A DNA stretch of 26,305 bases, from assembly GCA_030673005.1 (NCBI GenBank), contig DAOVFI010000003.1, positions 1 through 26,305 of the forward strand, in the 5' to 3' direction. Origin of the DNA: Planctomycetales bacterium (GTDB lineage Bacteria > Planctomycetota > Phycisphaerae > SM23-33). The notes beneath the pieces were generated by a model. It saw only the letters and a list, made by a program, of their open reading frames with translations, did not search any database and was not told the DNA's origin. Both the position numbers and the translations under genes were made by a program. Shown one piece after another: positions 24,700-26,305 of the stretch (the first letter of the stretch is position 1; each line of letters begins with the position of its first letter).

Positions 24700-25845
24700 T
24701 CAGACCTTATCCAGCGCCTGCTTGAGGTCTTCCAGCAGCAGGTCGGTTTTTTCGATGCCGGCTGACAGGCGGACGGTGTTGGTCTTGACTCCGAAACTCG
24801 TGCGCCGTTCGGGCGGCAGAGAGAGCATCGTCGTCAGGAAAGGGATGCAGATCAGCGATTCGGTTGCGCCCAGGCTGACGGCGTGATAGATGGTCTTCAG
24901 TTCGTTGATGAACGTTTTGGCGTCGTCCTCGGCCTCGCCGACGTCGAAGGCGAGCAGTCCGCCGAAGCCTTTGTGCATCTGTTTGGAGGCTACTTCGTGG
25001 CCCGGATCGTCGGGAAGGCCGGGATAGATGATCCGCGTCACTTTCGGATGCCCGTGGAGGAACTCGGCCATTGCCTGGGCGTTGGCCGACATTGTTTCGG
25101 CGCGGAGATCGAAGGTCTTAAGCCCGCGTTCCAGCAGGCTGGCCGAATACGCGTCGAGCGTCGTCCCGATCGCCTGGCGGGTGAACCAGAGTTTATTGTA
25201 GTGCTCCTTTGTGCCCGCGACAGCGCCGGCCATCAGGTCGTTGTGCCCGCCGAGGCCCTTGGTGGCGCTGTGGACGACCATGTCGGCCCCGAGCGACAGC
25301 GGCTGCTGGTGATACGGCGTGGCGAACGTGTTATCGACGATGAGCATCGCGCCGGCGCGGTCGGCCTGGACCCGCAGCGCGGCGATGTCGATGACCTTGC
25401 ACAGCGGGTTGCTGGGCGTCTCGCAAAAGATCATCCGCGTGTTGGGCTTGACGTGCTCGCTGATGTCGCCGTCGGCGGTTGCTTCGACCCAGGTAATCTC
25501 GACCCCGAGCCTCTCGAGGATCAGCGAGACCTTGTAGTTCGCGCCGTAGATGTCGTGGAAGAGGATCAGGTGGTCGCCGGCGTTGAGGTACGTCAGATAG
25601 ACCATCGTGCATGCGGCCATACCCGTAGTGCAGATGATGCAGTCTTCGGCCCCCTCCATGGCCGCGACAGTCTTCTCGACGCTGCGGACCGTCGGGTTGT
25701 CGTCGCGATGATACGTATAACCGTCGATTTCACCGTCGGTAATCTGGCGAAGAACCTCGAACGAGTCGTATTCATAGTTGACGGCGTTGACGATGGGCGT
25801 AACCATCGGCTTGTTGCCGTAAGGGGTCAATGGGTCGCTGGCCAT
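24700..25845 (-). CDS. Cys/Met metabolism PLP-dependent enzyme (cystathionine gamma-synthase/lyase type)
   Basis: A 381-residue enzyme of the trans-sulfuration family, usual length. TYHRDDNPTVRSVE (44-57) corresponds to the family YxRxxNPT motif, CTTGMAA binds the cofactor phosphate, DNTFATP holds Asp171, and VHSATKGLGGHND the PLP lysine, Lys196. Possible activities are cystathionine gamma-synthase, cystathionine gamma- or beta-lyase, methionine gamma-lyase or O-acylhomoserine sulfhydrylase; sequence by eye does not separate them. ATG at 25845 has AAGGAGTT upstream. It lies downstream of the acyl carrier protein gene across a 213-base gap filled with repeats, so it may or may not share its transcript. 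Confidence 0.93.
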   Translation of the reverse strand: MASDPLTPYGNKPMVTPIVNAVNYEYDSFEVLRQITDGEIDGYTYHRDDNPTVRSVEKTVAAMEGAEDCIICTTGMAACTMVYLTYLNAGDHLILFHDIYGANYKVSLILERLGVEITWVEATADGDISEHVKPNTRMIFCETPSNPLCKVIDIAALRVQADRAGAMLIVDNTFATPYHQQPLSLGADMVVHSATKGLGGHNDLMAGAVAGTKEHYNKLWFTRQAIGTTLDAYSASLLERGLKTFDLRAETMSANAQAMAEFLHGHPKVTRIIYPGLPDDPGHEVASKQMHKGFGGLLAFDVGEAEDDAKTFINELKTIYHAVSLGATESLICIPFLTTMLSLPPERRTSFGVKTNTVRLSAGIEKTDLLLEDLKQALDKV

Positions 25846-25943
25846 TGCTCAAAACTCCTTGAAAAGGACTCTACCCGCCGTCGATCACGGTAGTTGAGAT
25901 TGTAGCGAATCGCCGTCTATCGGACAAGCAAGTCCGTAGTTTG

Positions 25944-26000
25944 TGGGTGCGGCAGGTTCTGCCTGCCTGCCGGTAGGCAGGCAGAACCTGCACCCCCTAC
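25944..26000. repeat. Hybrid palindromic repeat (family C arms, family A core)
   Basis: Arms GCAGGTTCTGCCTGCC and GGCAGGCAGAACCTGC surround TGCCGGTA. The outer parts, GGGTGCGGCAGGTTCTG and CAGAACCTGCACCCC, match the ends of the elements at 5320-5405 and 6908-6991, while the centre is the family A core. Confidence 0.88.
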
Positions 26001-26010
26001 GACTACGACT

Positions 26011-26054
26011 CACGGACGAGACCTACCTGCCGGTAGGCGAGACGCCCGTGCCAC
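26011..26054. repeat. Family A palindromic repeat next to the acyl carrier protein gene
   Basis: CACGGACGAGACCT, the CCTGCCGGTAGGC core and CCCGTGCCAC match the copies at 8221-8265 and 2491-2528. It ends four bases before the stop codon of the acyl carrier protein gene. Confidence 0.85.
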
Positions 26055-26058
26055 AAGC

Positions 26059-26304
26059 CTACTTGTTGACGTATTTTTCGATAAATTCCACGGCGTCGCC
26101 GACGGTCTGAACGTCCAATGCGTCCTCGGCGTCCATGTTTATGTCGAATTCCTCGTCGAAGGCAGCGACGAGTTGGACCGACTGGGTGCTCTCTGCACCA
26201 AGATCGAACACAAAATCGCTCTCGGGCTTGACCATGTCGGGCGTAACGCCCAAAACTTCACAGGTTACCTTGGCAACGCGTTCGGTAATCTCACTCTTGT
26301 CCAT
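26059..26304 (-). CDS. Acyl carrier protein
   Basis: An 81-residue acidic four-helix protein with the length and pattern of acyl carrier proteins. It carries fatty or other acyl chains on a phosphopantetheine arm. Helix 2 begins DLGAESTQSVQLV; Ser39 aligns with the modified serine, but the usual DSL is replaced by EST. The C-terminal half (DVQTVGDAVEFIEKY) is typical. The ATG at 26304 is one base from the window end, so upstream signals are not visible and a longer N-terminus cannot be excluded. It may be the general fatty acid carrier or a specialised one for a surface-lipid pathway. Confidence 0.9.
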   Translation of the reverse strand: MDKSEITERVAKVTCEVLGVTPDMVKPESDFVFDLGAESTQSVQLVAAFDEEFDINMDAEDALDVQTVGDAVEFIEKYVNK

Positions 26305-26305
26305 G

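Noticed and set aside
24883..25893. A 336-codon plus-strand open frame
   Set aside because: It is antisense to the clear Cys/Met-metabolism enzyme and shows no family signature.
2491..26054. Repeats as remnants of a CRISPR array
   Set aside because: The copies are dispersed, palindromic and of different families, with no regular spacers and no cas genes.

Overview
The window is a stretch of bacterial chromosome, moderately GC-rich and densely coded, with 18 complete protein genes, one probable 3' gene fragment and one strong candidate structured RNA. I see no rRNA, tRNA, CRISPR array, phage gene or transposase. Genes for lipopolysaccharide export (LptF and LptG), an AsmA-like envelope protein and surface-sugar synthesis point to a bacterium with an outer membrane. 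A non-pyrrolysine MttB methyltransferase with a corrinoid protein, and dispersed palindromic repeats in most gene junctions, fit an uncultured Planctomycetota-type genome (Phycisphaerae-like). That assignment is inference from gene content, not a proven identity.

Layout. 1-57: probable tail of a plus-strand gene. 221-415: candidate structured RNA. 505-9625, all minus strand: gdhA; then, after a terminator, a four-helix membrane protein, a YbaK-type deacylase, an mttB-like methyltransferase, its corrinoid protein, and a 1297-residue AsmA-like protein. 9707-10093: a composite of nested palindromes bounded by 25-bp inverted ends. 10228-15614, plus strand: phosphohexomutase, family 2 glycosyltransferase, membrane GT-C glycosyltransferase and a TIM-barrel sugar isomerase. 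15833-18885, minus strand: aminotransferase, acetyltransferase and Gfo/Idh dehydrogenase, a wlb/wbp-like set for a diacetamido-uronic acid nucleotide sugar. 19081-19845, minus: ComF-type protein. 20013-24476, plus: class I/II aminotransferase, lptF, lptG in one tight operon. 24700-26304, minus: acyl carrier protein, then a Cys/Met-metabolism PLP enzyme.

How the genes fit together. Most of the window can be read as envelope construction: sugar phosphate supply, glycosyl transfer, amino-sugar synthesis, LPS extraction from the inner membrane, and an AsmA-like protein possibly involved in lipid movement between membranes. A second theme is methyl transfer from a methylated amine (MttB plus corrinoid protein), whose downstream methyl acceptor is not in the window. 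The remaining genes are nitrogen, sulfur and housekeeping functions.

The most unusual aspect is non-coding. At least four related families of palindromic repeats occupy the gaps, often inside apparent operons. One pair brackets mttB in inverted orientation, and one copy sits in frame inside the AsmA-like coding sequence. The best candidate for an undescribed element is the 195-nt structured RNA at 221-415.
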